From Mannheimia sp. USDA-ARS-USMARC-1261 (GTDB lineage Bacteria; Pseudomonadota; Gammaproteobacteria; Enterobacterales; Pasteurellaceae): a stretch of DNA of 64,000 nt. Both the position numbers and the translations under genes were made by a program. Location: assembly GCF_000521605.1 (NCBI RefSeq), contig NZ_CP006942.1:62001-126000 (forward strand), in the 5' to 3' direction. Positions 15,846 to 25,802 of the stretch are shown piece by piece. A model generated the notes under the pieces. It saw only the letters and a list, made by a program, of their open reading frames with translations, searched no databases and had not been told where the DNA came from. Position 1 is the first letter of the stretch. Each line of letters opens with the position of its first letter.

Positions 15846-16832
15846 ATGAAACTTTTTAACTTAAAAACTTTAGCCGCATTAGTTGCAGGTGTAGCCGTAA
15901 TGAGTTCTTCAGCAATGGCTGAAACTTCACTACGTTTCGGTTATGAAGCACCACGCTCCGACAGCCAACACATCGCAGCGAAAAAATTCGATGAGTTATT
16001 GGCTGAAAAAACCAAAGATGAAATCAAATTAAAATTATTCCCGGACAGCACCTTAGGTAACGCACAAACCATGATCAGCGGTGTGCGTGGCGGTACTATT
16101 GATATTGAAATGTCAGGTTCACCAAACTTCACCGGTTTAGAGCCAAAATTAAACGTGATCGACATTCCGTTTATCTTCAAAGATCGTGAGCACGTTTACA
16201 AAGTGTTAGACGGTGAAATCGGTCAAGGCTTATTAAAAGATTTAGAAGCCCAAGGCTTAAAAGGCTTAGCATTCTGGGATGTTGGTTTCCGTGCGTTCTC
16301 TAACTCAAAACACGCGGTGAACAAGCCGGAAGACATCAAAGGCTTAAAAGTTCGTACCAACCAAAACCCAATGTACATTCAAGCGTTTAACTTATTAGGC
16401 GGTAACCCGGTGCCAATGCCGTTATCTGAGCTTTACACCGCGTTAGAAACCCGTGCGGTAGATGCACAAGAGCATCCAATCGGTATTTTCTGGTCGGCAA
16501 AATTATACGAAGTACAAAAACACTTAAGCTTAACTAACCACGGCTACACTCCGTTAATCGTGGTAATGAACAAAGCGAAATTCGACAGCTTAGCACCTGA
16601 ACTTCAAACTGCATTATTAGAAGCAGCGAAAGAAGCGGGTCAATTCCAACGTGATCTTAACGTGAAAAACGAAAAAGAGATCATCGAGAAATTACGTAAA
16701 GCAGGCATCGAAGTTATCGAGCAAGTGGACAACGCACCGTTCAAAGCGGCAGTGGAAGCAGAAGTTCGTAAAGCCTTCGTTGAAAAACACGGCGATGAAT
16801 TATTGAAAAAAGTGGATGCTTTGGCACAATAA
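15846..16832 (+). CDS. yiaO: TRAP transporter solute-binding protein, diketogulonate type
   Basis: This 328-residue periplasmic protein begins with a signal peptide (KTLAALVAGVAVMSSSAMA, cleavage after Ala25) and then reads ETSLRFGYEAPRSDSQHIAAK. It belongs to the DctP family. The conserved Arg that binds the carboxylate of the ligand is expected in KGLKVRTNQNPMYIQAFN near residue 170. E. coli YiaO has 328 residues and binds 2,3-diketo-L-gulonate. CAGGAGAA precedes the ATG. The codon use looks optimised for high expression, as expected of a binding protein. Confidence 0.94.
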   Translation: MKLFNLKTLAALVAGVAVMSSSAMAETSLRFGYEAPRSDSQHIAAKKFDELLAEKTKDEIKLKLFPDSTLGNAQTMISGVRGGTIDIEMSGSPNFTGLEPKLNVIDIPFIFKDREHVYKVLDGEIGQGLLKDLEAQGLKGLAFWDVGFRAFSNSKHAVNKPEDIKGLKVRTNQNPMYIQAFNLLGGNPVPMPLSELYTALETRAVDAQEHPIGIFWSAKLYEVQKHLSLTNHGYTPLIVVMNKAKFDSLAPELQTALLEAAKEAGQFQRDLNVKNEKEIIEKLRKAGIEVIEQVDNAPFKAAVEAEVRKAFVEKHGDELLKKVDALAQ

Positions 16833-16880
16833 TATAAGCTAAAGTAAGTCTCTTAACATAATAACTTCGCATTAAAACCG

Positions 16881-16927
16881 ACAAGCGGTAAGAAATTGCA
16901 AATTTTTTGCGAAATCCAACCGCTTGT
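16881..16927. repeat. Inverted USS pair between yiaO and lyxK
   Basis: ACAAGCGGTAAGAAATTGC at 16881 faces ACCGCTTGT ending at 16927, with GCAAATTTTTTGC at the centre. It falls just upstream of the lyxK ribosome site. Confidence 0.8.
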
Positions 16928-16954
16928 TGTTCTTCTTCAGGTTGTAAGGAAAAT

Positions 16955-18418
16955 ATGATGAATTACACACTCGGCATTGACTGCGGCGGTACTTTTATCA
17001 AAGCGGCACTTTTTGACAATCAAGGCAATATTCAAGCACTTCATCGTGAAAATGTATCTGTAATTAGCGAAACAGCAGGCTACGCAGAGCGTGATATGCA
17101 ACAGCTTTGGGCGGTTTGTGCGGAAGTGGTACGTGTAACGATCGAAAAAAGTGGCGTAAACCCAAGCGATATTAAAGGCGTTGGTATTTCCGCTCAAGGT
17201 AAAGGGGCATTTTTGCTCGATAAAAACAAGCAACCGCTTGGGCGTGCCATTCTTTCTTCCGACCAACGCTCTTTAGAGATTGTGAAACAGTGGCAAGATG
17301 AGGGGATTCCACAGAAACTTTACCCCATCACTCGCCAAACGCTGTGGACAGGTCATCCAGTTTCCATTTTGAAATGGATACAGAAAAATGAACCCGAGCG
17401 TTATGCACAAATCGGCTCAGTGCTGATGTCGCACGACTATTTGCGTTTTTGTTTAACCGGCGAGCTACATTGTGAGGAAACCAATATTTCTGAAAGTAAT
17501 CTCTACAATATGGCGAAGGGTGAATACGATCAAAGCTTAGCTGATTTGCTCGGTATGTCTGATGTGTTGGAAAAATTACCGCCGGTGATTGAGCCGAATA
17601 AAATTGCAGGTTATGTAACTGAAGATGCGGCAAAATTAACAGGTTTAGCCGTAGGTACACCTGTTGTTGGTGGTTTATTTGATGTGGTTTCAACGGCTCG
17701 CTGTGCAGGTTTAGATGATGAAACAAAACTCAACGTGGTACTAGGGACTTGGTCGGTGGTAAGTGGTATTACTGATAATATCGATTTAAGCCAAGAATTA
17801 CCATTTGTTTATGGGCGTTATGATGAGTCAGGTAAATTTATTGTGCACGAGGCAAGCCCGACATCGGCAGGCAACTTGGAATGGTTTGTTAAACAATGGA
17901 GCAATTTAAGCTACCAAGAAATTAATGAGGGCATTGCCGCATTACCACCGGCAGGTAGCTCGGTGTTGTTTGTGCCGTTTCTTTACGGCTCAAATGCAGG
18001 TTTGGGTATGCAGGCAAGTTTCTACGGAATGCAGTCTTACCATACGCAAATGCACTTGCTGCAAGCGATTTATGAAGGGGTACTGTTTAGCTTAATGACG
18101 CACTTAAACCGTATGTTTATTCGCTTCCCACAAACTAATGTGCTGCGAGTTACAGGCGGACCGGTGAAATCAACAGTCTGGATGCAAATGTTGGCGGATC
18201 TAACAGGAATGAGGCTCGAAGTACCACAAGTGGAAGAAACAGGCTGCTTAGGTGCGGCATTGATGGCTATGCAAGGTGTTGGGTTGGATATTAGTCAAGT
18301 ACAAGCCCTAAATGCAGAAATGCAAGTGTTTGAGCCAAATACTGAAAATTACTCAGCATATCAGACGAAATATCAGCGTTATCAAAAACTAACTGAGGCA
18401 CTTAAAGCGATGATTTAA
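16955..18418 (+). CDS. lyxK: L-xylulose / 3-keto-L-gulonate kinase
   Basis: This carbohydrate kinase of the FGGY family has 487 residues from 16955. The N-terminal nucleotide-binding motif is LGIDCGGTFIKAALFDNQG, and the second actin-like domain shows VLRVTGGPVKSTVWMQMLADLTG. E. coli LyxK (498) phosphorylates L-xylulose and 3-keto-L-gulonate. Here it would make 3-keto-L-gulonate 6-phosphate from the product of YiaK. Two adjacent ATG codons (16955 and 16958) follow AAGGA; the second has the better spacing, so the start could be one codon later. It ends the operon; the sgbH/sgbU/sgbE genes that follow in E. coli are absent at this position. Confidence 0.9.
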   Translation: MMNYTLGIDCGGTFIKAALFDNQGNIQALHRENVSVISETAGYAERDMQQLWAVCAEVVRVTIEKSGVNPSDIKGVGISAQGKGAFLLDKNKQPLGRAILSSDQRSLEIVKQWQDEGIPQKLYPITRQTLWTGHPVSILKWIQKNEPERYAQIGSVLMSHDYLRFCLTGELHCEETNISESNLYNMAKGEYDQSLADLLGMSDVLEKLPPVIEPNKIAGYVTEDAAKLTGLAVGTPVVGGLFDVVSTARCAGLDDETKLNVVLGTWSVVSGITDNIDLSQELPFVYGRYDESGKFIVHEASPTSAGNLEWFVKQWSNLSYQEINEGIAALPPAGSSVLFVPFLYGSNAGLGMQASFYGMQSYHTQMHLLQAIYEGVLFSLMTHLNRMFIRFPQTNVLRVTGGPVKSTVWMQMLADLTGMRLEVPQVEETGCLGAALMAMQGVGLDISQVQALNAEMQVFEPNTENYSAYQTKYQRYQKLTEALKAMI

Positions 18419-18437
18419 CGGACTTTAAACACGTTTT

Positions 18438-18466
18438 ACAAGCGGTCATATTTTGTAAAAAAATTG
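18438..18466 (+). repeat. Left capsule-flanking direct repeat, first half
   Basis: This is the first 29 bases of a 54-bp sequence whose intact copy lies at 33267-33320. The second half resumes at 19542, after the insertion element. The last 8 bases (AAAAATTG, 18459-18466) are the target duplication of the element. Confidence 0.85.
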
Positions 18467-18506
18467 GGGATAGTGGACAAAATTGAGTCTGATTTCCCAA
18501 TGAACT

Positions 18507-18540
18507 AGCCATAGTGGACATTTTTGAGTCTGCTATGGCT
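18507..18540 (-). other. Internal copy of the IS end inside a hairpin
   Basis: ATAGTGGACATTTTTGAG at 18511 matches the terminal repeat except for a three-base AAA-to-TTT change. It is bracketed by AGCCATAG (18507-18514) and CTATGGCT (18533-18540), which pair perfectly. It lies just past the transposase stop codon and could be a relic of an older end or a transcription stop. Confidence 0.55.
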
Positions 18541-18546
18541 TTATTT

Positions 18547-19456
18547 TCAACTCTTTTGGCAAACAAAATCCTTTATAAACATCATCTTATGTTCATCAGT
18601 TAGTCCTTGATGTGGCACTAATTTGACTTTCATTTGTCTAAAAAATGACTCCACCAAGTTGGTTGTATGTGCAATGTTTAACTCGGGATACGCTTGATAG
18701 GTAAATAGATAGTTTATGCTACGTTTTAAACCCCAATAAGCACTCCGTAATCGCTTATGTTTAAATCGTTTTGGGTTGGTTGCAGAATGTTCATTGAAAT
18801 AACCTTTATGTTTATTTAACCATACAGATAGGGCTAGAGTAAGTGTCTCTTGTGTTTGAAATTTAAGTGAGTAATAAAGCGATAGTAGCTCTTTTCCTGC
18901 CTCTGATTTTGGTGATTTTGTTAAATAAAAAATACCTCGCCCGATTTGATGGAAGTGGCACATTTGGGTAGGAATATTGGGGTAAGCATTTAATAATCCT
19001 CTTCTTCCATCACAGGTAATTGATTGAATGTTAATTCCTTTTTCAATTAACGCTGAGATAGCGTCAAAATAATATTGATTTTTCTCCGCAGAAATAAAGC
19101 GAAAATAAATCGGCTTTAAAGATAAGGAATCCATTAGGATAAGTACAGCAAAACGTTGTTTAAAGTGAGTGGTATCCATCACGATATTTACTGTTTGAGG
19201 AAGAGATTTTTGCTCGGCTTTTGTCGCTTTTTCGAGATGCCTTCTAATCGTCCGTTCAGAACATTGGTATTCAAAAGCAAGTTGTTGAATCGTTTGTTTT
19301 TGAGAACTGTACTTAAACCAAATTTCTTCGGAATTAAGTCGCTTAGATGCGACAAAGTTACGGTTACAATCAAGGCATTTATAGCGTTGGATACCGTTAA
19401 TTTTACCGTATTTTTTGAGATTAAAAGATGAGCAGAAAATGCAATTTTTTAGGCAT
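18547..19456 (-). pseudogene. IS256-like transposase, frameshifted near its start
   Basis: Read on the minus strand from an ATG at 19456, the protein would start MPKNCIFCSSFNLKKYG and have about 303 residues. It has a zinc-ribbon (CIFC then CLDC), a helix-turn-helix (QQLAFEYQCSERTIRRHLEKA), and a DDE domain with Asp in IVMDTTHF, Asp in ITCDGRRGLL and a downstream CHFHQ and NLVESFFRQMK. As read, a run of six T at 19445-19450 (A on the coding strand) puts the ATG out of frame; five would restore it. The intact frame has no ATG before the DDE Asp at about 19180. It is either a one-base disruption, a slippage site or a homopolymer read error. Confidence 0.75.
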
Positions 19457-19541
19457 TTTTATAAAAAGTAGGTTAAAGCCTTATATTACAAGGTTTTAAC
19501 CTAATTTACAGACTCAATTTTGTCCACTATACCAAAAATTG

Positions 19542-19566
19542 CAAATTATGACCGCTTTTGGTTTAT
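19542..19566 (+). repeat. Left capsule-flanking direct repeat, second half
   Basis: CAAATTATGACCGCTT and the following TGGTTTAT continue the repeat split by the insertion element. Joined to 18438-18466, with the 8-bp duplication counted once, it matches 33267-33320 with a single mismatch. It overlaps the stop codon of kpsS. Confidence 0.85.
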
Positions 19567-20774
19567 AAATTATAGGGATAACGAAGAATAGATTTATTAT
19601 AGAAATTACCGTTAATATGTGTTTTATGTAAATGATATTGGCGATAACCTTTAAAGACTTCCTCATTTGGTGGTTGTGGGTTCACCCAAAAAGTATCTAA
19701 TGATTGCTGATCCGTTAATCCTTCAAAATCGTAATTTGCTCGCCCTAAGGTTTTTACCGACATATTATGTAATAAACCTGAAAGCCCGCTTGTTGAATTT
19801 AATGTAACCATACCTTTCCCTTTTCTTAAGAAAACAGGTAAAGGTACATCGTGAATATAAAAAACTTTATTGTTTAGATGAGGGTATTTTTCTAAAAATT
19901 CATAAATTACAATTTTATAATCAATAAACCCTCTATCCATTGGATGATGTTTGATAATTAAATTTAAATGTGAGGGAGCAAATTTTGCAAAAGAAGTTAA
20001 TACTTCTCGTAAAAAAATCTCAACACTTTTTTGATCGCTATGTATTCTTACTTGTGTGTCATCGTAAACTTGTAGTGGTACAATAAAAAAATTGCCGAAT
20101 TCACCATTTTCTACTCTTTTTGCAAAGCCACTATCATATAACCAATAACATAGTCTTTTTATGAGAGATTTTGACCATAATTTAAGATAATACCCTAAAT
20201 TAATAAAACGATGATGTTGATATTTAGGATATTCTTTACGTTTCTCATAGGCTTTTAAATAATAATGAATCGCTCTTTTTGCCATATATTTAAAGCCTTT
20301 TGAAACTTTTTCAGGCTCAGGCGAATTTAGTTTTGAATATTCTAAAAAGAAAGATTGATTTCTTGGCAGTGGAGAAAATGCATTTACACCCCATTTTTCA
20401 AGCGTAATATATTCGGGGCGGAAATAACCTTCTTCAAATGCCCAGAAAATAATATCTAAATTTGAGCAAACATTTTTAGCTATCTTATGGTAATAACGAT
20501 TATCACCAAAACATAAGATATTATCTATTTTATTTTTCCGGCAAAAATTAACTAAGAAATTTTCAAAATTTTCTAAACTATCACGATAAGCAAAAGTATT
20601 TGATCTATCATTCGGATAAAAATATTCATCACCACCATTGAAGTTTAATTTAAAGACGGTTTTTTGTTCTTTTTCTAGCCAATTTGCAAAATCTGTGAAA
20701 AAATATCCTATCGGACCTTGTAATAACAAAATCCGTTGGCTATTTTTAATTAATTCATCTAAATAATGTTCCAT
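19563..20774 (-). CDS. kpsS: Capsule lipid-linker Kdo transferase KpsS
   Basis: This protein of 403 residues belongs to the KpsS/LipB/HcsB/PhyB family. In group 2 capsules KpsS adds the first beta-Kdo to lyso-phosphatidylglycerol, starting the linker on which the polymer is exported. Recognisable features are ILLLQGPIGYFFTDFANWL at the N-terminus, the acidic FWAFEEGYFRPEYITLEKWGVN around residues 130-150, and the LIIKHHPMDRGFIDY segment near residue 280. It lies 23 bases downstream of kpsC in the same direction, as in other Pasteurellaceae capsule loci (phyA-phyB). Its stop codon touches the left flanking repeat. Confidence 0.9.
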   Translation of the reverse strand: MEHYLDELIKNSQRILLLQGPIGYFFTDFANWLEKEQKTVFKLNFNGGDEYFYPNDRSNTFAYRDSLENFENFLVNFCRKNKIDNILCFGDNRYYHKIAKNVCSNLDIIFWAFEEGYFRPEYITLEKWGVNAFSPLPRNQSFFLEYSKLNSPEPEKVSKGFKYMAKRAIHYYLKAYEKRKEYPKYQHHRFINLGYYLKLWSKSLIKRLCYWLYDSGFAKRVENGEFGNFFIVPLQVYDDTQVRIHSDQKSVEIFLREVLTSFAKFAPSHLNLIIKHHPMDRGFIDYKIVIYEFLEKYPHLNNKVFYIHDVPLPVFLRKGKGMVTLNSTSGLSGLLHNMSVKTLGRANYDFEGLTDQQSLDTFWVNPQPPNEEVFKGYRQYHLHKTHINGNFYNKSILRYPYNL

Positions 20775-20797
20775 TCAGAGACCTTCGCTAAATTTAA

Positions 20798-22885
20798 TTA
20801 ATGCTGTGAAGTTTGACTAAAAACTCGATAAAGTTGTTTTAACTTTCCATATTGTTTACTTATCCAAGAACGCTTAATACCGTGATTAGATAATTGTTGC
20901 TTCTGTTGCATTAATAAATTAATGGCTTGATTGGCATCAATAAATTTACCCTGAATGGGGTCAATATAAAGCGGATAATAAATTAATGTTGCTGCAATTA
21001 ATTGTGATAATGTAAGTGTTTTATTACGGCGTTCTATTTGTAATAAATCTTCTGTTAGCCCCCAACCAGCATAGAAAGGTATTCCATAACAATGCACTTT
21101 TTTACCTCTTAATAATGCTTCGAAACCAGCTAGAGAAGTCATTGTGTGCACTTCATCCACTTTTAAAATACAATCTAGAATATTCACATTATCGACAATA
21201 AGATCAGCAAAATGGAGAACTTCCAACTTTGGAATATTGCCAATTCTATTTCCACTAACTACATCAGGATGCGGTTTATAAACAATATAGGCTGTAGGGT
21301 TTAGCTCTCTGACTTTTTTTAATAAATCCAGATTTTTCTTAATTTGTGGAGAACCTGATTTAATTGAAGCATCGTCTTCAACCTGCCCCGGTACTAAAAT
21401 AATTTTTTTGCCTTGAGCATTAAAATCGACATCGCCACTACCTACATTGTATTTTCCAATATGGCTTGCAACTAACTTTTGTCTTAGAGCTTCAGCATTA
21501 GACAAATCATTATCAGAAAAATGTTCTGCCTTCAATAAAATTTGTTCTAATCGAGAAGTAGTTTCCGAATTAAAATAAATGCCTAAATCATCAATCACTA
21601 ATGAAAGTGGAGCAACTAAATTTGCTCCTAGCCCAACAGAACGAATAAAACCATCTTCCATTCTTAGTAACGGAATATTATTTTGTTTCGCAAATTGTAG
21701 AATTTCAGGCTTACCATTACTCCAAACAAGAATTTTTGCATTCTCTGCAAGCGGTCGTTTTTTTAGAGAATTTAGCGAACGAACAAAATACAATTTACAT
21801 TGTGGTGGGTTAAAAAATGGCTTAATGACTGCCTGTTTCCATAATGACATTCCAATGCAATAAATATTTCCGCTTAGACGTTGATTCAATATTTTTACTT
21901 TATGCAAATAATCAATCACATCAAAAATTGAACCACTCTCGCCAGTATTTGGATTAATATAACGGCTATAATTAAAATAAGCAGCATAAAAAAGCTGAAG
22001 TAATGAACGTTTTACCCTTCTATTTTGCTGAAAAAGTGATTGAACATTCTCATTTCGATCATCCGTTACCCCCCAACCGGCAAACCAGGGTACGCCGAAA
22101 GTAATCACTTTTTTGCCTAATAACAATGCTTCAAACCCCATTTGAGAAGTTACGCAATACACTTTCTCACACCATTTAATTAAACTTGCCGGGTTTACAT
22201 CTTCGGTAATAATCCGTACTTTATCGGTATATTGGGGTAAATCAGTTAGATAGCCTTTTTTCTTACCACTTAACACATCTGGATGGGTTTTTACCCAAAT
22301 TTGAGCATCAGGATTTTCACTTATTGCTGTTTCTAACATATTATTAAAATCAGCTTCATTTGCCTGACCATATTTCACTGCCATATCGCCAAAGGTTTGG
22401 TCGATAACTAACACAATCTTACTCTCTGGAGGGACTTGCTCGCAGAAATCTAATGCGTGATTATATTTTGACAGTTGGTAAGTTAAAATTTGAGATAAAG
22501 CTTTCTCTGCGATTTTGATATTAGCTTCACCTTGCAGAGGTTTGTTCAGTAATAGATTTTCTAGACGAGATGGACGAGTCGTATCGTAATATATCCCTAC
22601 ATCATCATACACAAGAGAAAATGGTGGATAGCCTTTTACGCCCAAACCTAATGAGCGAAGAAAGCCGTCTTCTAATGATACAAAGGGCAAGTTGTGCTTA
22701 ACTGCATAAGCACGGGCTTTTTGAGTAGAGGGGCGAAGCCCCCAGCCGAGAACTTGATCTACTTGAGTTTTAGAGAGAAACTTAATCGCAAAATAAGATT
22801 TTCGGATTACAATACATTCAGGTAAAAAACTTTGCAAAAAAGGGATTTTTAAAATCCCTTGAGAAAAGATAAAAGAGTAATACAT
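20798..22885 (-). CDS. kpsC: Capsule lipid-linker Kdo transferase KpsC
   Basis: This protein of 695 residues is the two-domain KpsC/LipA/HcsA/PhyA enzyme that extends the beta-Kdo linker of group 2 capsule glycolipids. The duplication is plain: SLEDGFLRSLGLG and RMEDGFIRSVGLG, KTHPDVLSGKKKG and KPHPDVVSGNRIG, and VPWFAGWGVTDD and IPFYAGWGLTED recur about 330 residues apart. Length matches E. coli KpsC (675). It is cytoplasmic and works with KpsS. Kdo for the linker depends on arabinose 5-phosphate from an enzyme such as GutQ. Confidence 0.93.
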   Translation of the reverse strand: MYYSFIFSQGILKIPFLQSFLPECIVIRKSYFAIKFLSKTQVDQVLGWGLRPSTQKARAYAVKHNLPFVSLEDGFLRSLGLGVKGYPPFSLVYDDVGIYYDTTRPSRLENLLLNKPLQGEANIKIAEKALSQILTYQLSKYNHALDFCEQVPPESKIVLVIDQTFGDMAVKYGQANEADFNNMLETAISENPDAQIWVKTHPDVLSGKKKGYLTDLPQYTDKVRIITEDVNPASLIKWCEKVYCVTSQMGFEALLLGKKVITFGVPWFAGWGVTDDRNENVQSLFQQNRRVKRSLLQLFYAAYFNYSRYINPNTGESGSIFDVIDYLHKVKILNQRLSGNIYCIGMSLWKQAVIKPFFNPPQCKLYFVRSLNSLKKRPLAENAKILVWSNGKPEILQFAKQNNIPLLRMEDGFIRSVGLGANLVAPLSLVIDDLGIYFNSETTSRLEQILLKAEHFSDNDLSNAEALRQKLVASHIGKYNVGSGDVDFNAQGKKIILVPGQVEDDASIKSGSPQIKKNLDLLKKVRELNPTAYIVYKPHPDVVSGNRIGNIPKLEVLHFADLIVDNVNILDCILKVDEVHTMTSLAGFEALLRGKKVHCYGIPFYAGWGLTEDLLQIERRNKTLTLSQLIAATLIYYPLYIDPIQGKFIDANQAINLLMQQKQQLSNHGIKRSWISKQYGKLKQLYRVFSQTSQH

Positions 22886-22909
22886 TTTAAATATAGATAT
22901 TCAGGTAGT

Positions 22910-24061
<1,152 letters not shown>

Positions 24062-24114
24062 TTAAATCTACCTATAAAATAATTAATTTTGTTTCAGATG
24101 AATGTAATATAGGA

Positions 24115-25044
24115 TTATAATAGAAATCTATTCAAAAATTTTAAATCATTCCTCATTAAACCAAAAACACCAAAGAAAGAAGCTATGAAATAATTATAAC
24201 ATCCTCTAAAATCTAATTTTCTATGAATTAGATAAAAGAATATATAACTTACAATTTCTATAAAAATCTTTCTTGTTCTTTTAAATCCTTTGAGATTTTC
24301 TCTATACATATAAAATTTATTTCTAACAGAAAAGAAATTCTTGATTTTATTATCAATATGATAGAATACCTTATTTCCAACCTCAAATATTTCATTTAAA
24401 GATGTTGGATGAAATATCTCGCCTTCCGTTACAACCCCCACTTTAAATCCCGATTTAATAATTCTTTTCTTATATTCTACCTCATCACCTCGAATAAAAA
24501 AAACAGGATCAGGATAACCAATCTCCTTAATTACATTATAATCAAATAATGCACCATTAAATAATTTTAAATCTCCTTTAATGATTTTATGTTGTTTAAC
24601 CTTATCTAAATCACTATATTTTATGCCTTCTACATTGTAAAGAAAAGCTGTTTTGCCTCTATTCTTTATGTCAACTACTATAGGAGAAACAACATCTAAA
24701 TCATATTCATATTTCTTACTTAATAGTATGTTTATGAAATCATCATCTTCTAATACTGCATCGTCATCTAAAGTAATTATAAAATCACTAGAAAGATGAA
24801 TAGCCTCTTTTAACCCTATATTAAAACCACCTGCACCCCCGATATTTTCTCTGGTAATATGTAAAGTTATGTTGATAGCCTTTCTATAATGGTTAATAAC
24901 AGATACTGTTTGATCATTGCTTGCAGTATCGACAATTATAACATTATTAACCTTAACACTCTGCGATAATATATGTTCCAGTAATCTACCAATAACACTC
25001 TCTGAATTATGGGTTACTATAACTATAGCTATATTTTTTCCCAT
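24115..25044 (-). CDS. Glycosyltransferase family 2, GlfT-like
   Basis: This 309-residue GT-A glycosyltransferase begins IAIVIVTHNSESVIGRLLEH and has NIGGAGGFNIGLKEA, the metal-binding DDD at residues 93-95 (TLDDDAVLED) and FFIRGDEVEYKKR near residue 187. The GGAGGF plus DDD plus RGDExEY combination is that of galactofuranosyltransferases of the GlfT type and of rhamnosyltransferase relatives. With glf as the next gene, a role in adding a galactofuranose or neighbouring residue to the capsule is likely. A basic, poorly conserved tail (about 230-309) may dock to the membrane. Base composition is more AT-rich than in the flanking operons. Confidence 0.8.
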   Translation of the reverse strand: MGKNIAIVIVTHNSESVIGRLLEHILSQSVKVNNVIIVDTASNDQTVSVINHYRKAINITLHITRENIGGAGGFNIGLKEAIHLSSDFIITLDDDAVLEDDDFINILLSKKYEYDLDVVSPIVVDIKNRGKTAFLYNVEGIKYSDLDKVKQHKIIKGDLKLFNGALFDYNVIKEIGYPDPVFFIRGDEVEYKKRIIKSGFKVGVVTEGEIFHPTSLNEIFEVGNKVFYHIDNKIKNFFSVRNKFYMYRENLKGFKRTRKIFIEIVSYIFFYLIHRKLDFRGCYNYFIASFFGVFGLMRNDLKFLNRFLL

Positions 25045-25050
25045 TTTGTA

Positions 25051-25773
25051 TTATCTGCAAGTTCTTGGACGAGGCTTACCCGTTTTTAAAATAACATCGG
25101 GAGCATATCCTAAGTGCTCATATAATTCCTTATGTTTTGGTATTCTCATTTTTAACATTCCCTCTATATTATTAATATGATTGTATACTATCTCTTGGGC
25201 TTTAATATAATCAAGATGATGATCAGGATTGTTTCTAACGAAGCGAGGAGCACTAATTGGATTATTATTTGAATCTATTAACGCATATAAGCAATTAATG
25301 GTTGGAATAACTTCAGAAATTCTGTTTGCAAAATCTAGCATCAATTTTCCTCTTACTTTGTAAGGTAAAGGAGGATAATCCCAATAATCATCCTTAAGAG
25401 CTGTTGGAGGAGCTGTAAAAACAGCAAAAATTTTAGAAAATCCCATCCTATTTAAGAATTTTTTCATTTCTAATAATCCTTCGCACATTTCATTTAAAAA
25501 ACGAGGAATATCATAATAATGTTGATGATGCATTTTATAAGGTAAATTAAAATCAATATCTACATTACCAAAATGAAGAAAGATATTTGCATCTTTAGAA
25601 ATCGTTTCAAGATAAGGAATATAAGGTTTCATATCTTCATTGGATTTTTTTAAATTTCTTAATCCTCTTGCACTCCAACCTGATGCCCAAAATGGATAAT
25701 ACTGAGGATTATTCCCAAATATATAATCAAATACTTCAGATGAAGATGAACCAAAAACAATAATATCACGCAT
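25051..25773 (-). CDS. Capsule-locus paralogue C, SGNH-hydrolase-like (function unknown)
   Basis: This protein of 240 residues is one of three tandem paralogues. It opens DIIVFGSSSSEVFDYIFG and has YYPFWASGWSARGL (residues 25-38), LHFGNVDIDF (about 71) and a late NPDHHLDYIKAQE. The positions resemble blocks I, III and V of SGNH/GDSL hydrolases (Ser in GxSS; Asp/Asn in GNVD; His in DHHLD), but the match is partial and I do not recognise the family with certainty. No signal peptide is present, so it is cytoplasmic. The C-terminus ends PRPRTCR, sharing PRxxTC with its two neighbours. A role in capsule modification is possible. Confidence 0.65.
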   Translation of the reverse strand: MRDIIVFGSSSSEVFDYIFGNNPQYYPFWASGWSARGLRNLKKSNEDMKPYIPYLETISKDANIFLHFGNVDIDFNLPYKMHHQHYYDIPRFLNEMCEGLLEMKKFLNRMGFSKIFAVFTAPPTALKDDYWDYPPLPYKVRGKLMLDFANRISEVIPTINCLYALIDSNNNPISAPRFVRNNPDHHLDYIKAQEIVYNHINNIEGMLKMRIPKHKELYEHLGYAPDVILKTGKPRPRTCR

Positions 25774-25802
25774 AATTAAACTAAATAATCCTTTTCATAA
25801 CA

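Larger units (their letters stand above)
18467..19533 (-). mobile_element. IS256-like insertion sequence (1067 bp) with 8-bp target duplication
   Basis: The left end begins GGGATAGTGGACAAAATTG and the right end, read inward, GGTATAGTGGACAAAATTG; the 25-base inverted repeats differ at one base. The flanks are identical 8-mers AAAAATTG (18459-18466 and 19534-19541). The element encodes one transposase on the minus strand. A third, slightly altered copy of the end sequence lies inside the left end at 18511-18532. The DDE domain looks most like the Mutator/IS256 group (IS1249 branch), but the family assignment is from memory. It splits one capsule-flanking repeat. Confidence 0.85.

Noticed and set aside
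19188-19373. A 61-codon minus-strand reading frame upstream of the transposase DDE domain
   Set aside because: Its translation has no recognisable features, while the neighbouring frame over the same bases encodes the zinc-ribbon and helix-turn-helix of the transposase. It is an overlapping-frame artefact.
18467-19533. Assigning the element to IS1595, which also makes 8-bp duplications
   Set aside because: The DGRRGLL and CHFHQ motifs in the DDE domain look more like the Mutator/IS256 group. The family remains provisional.
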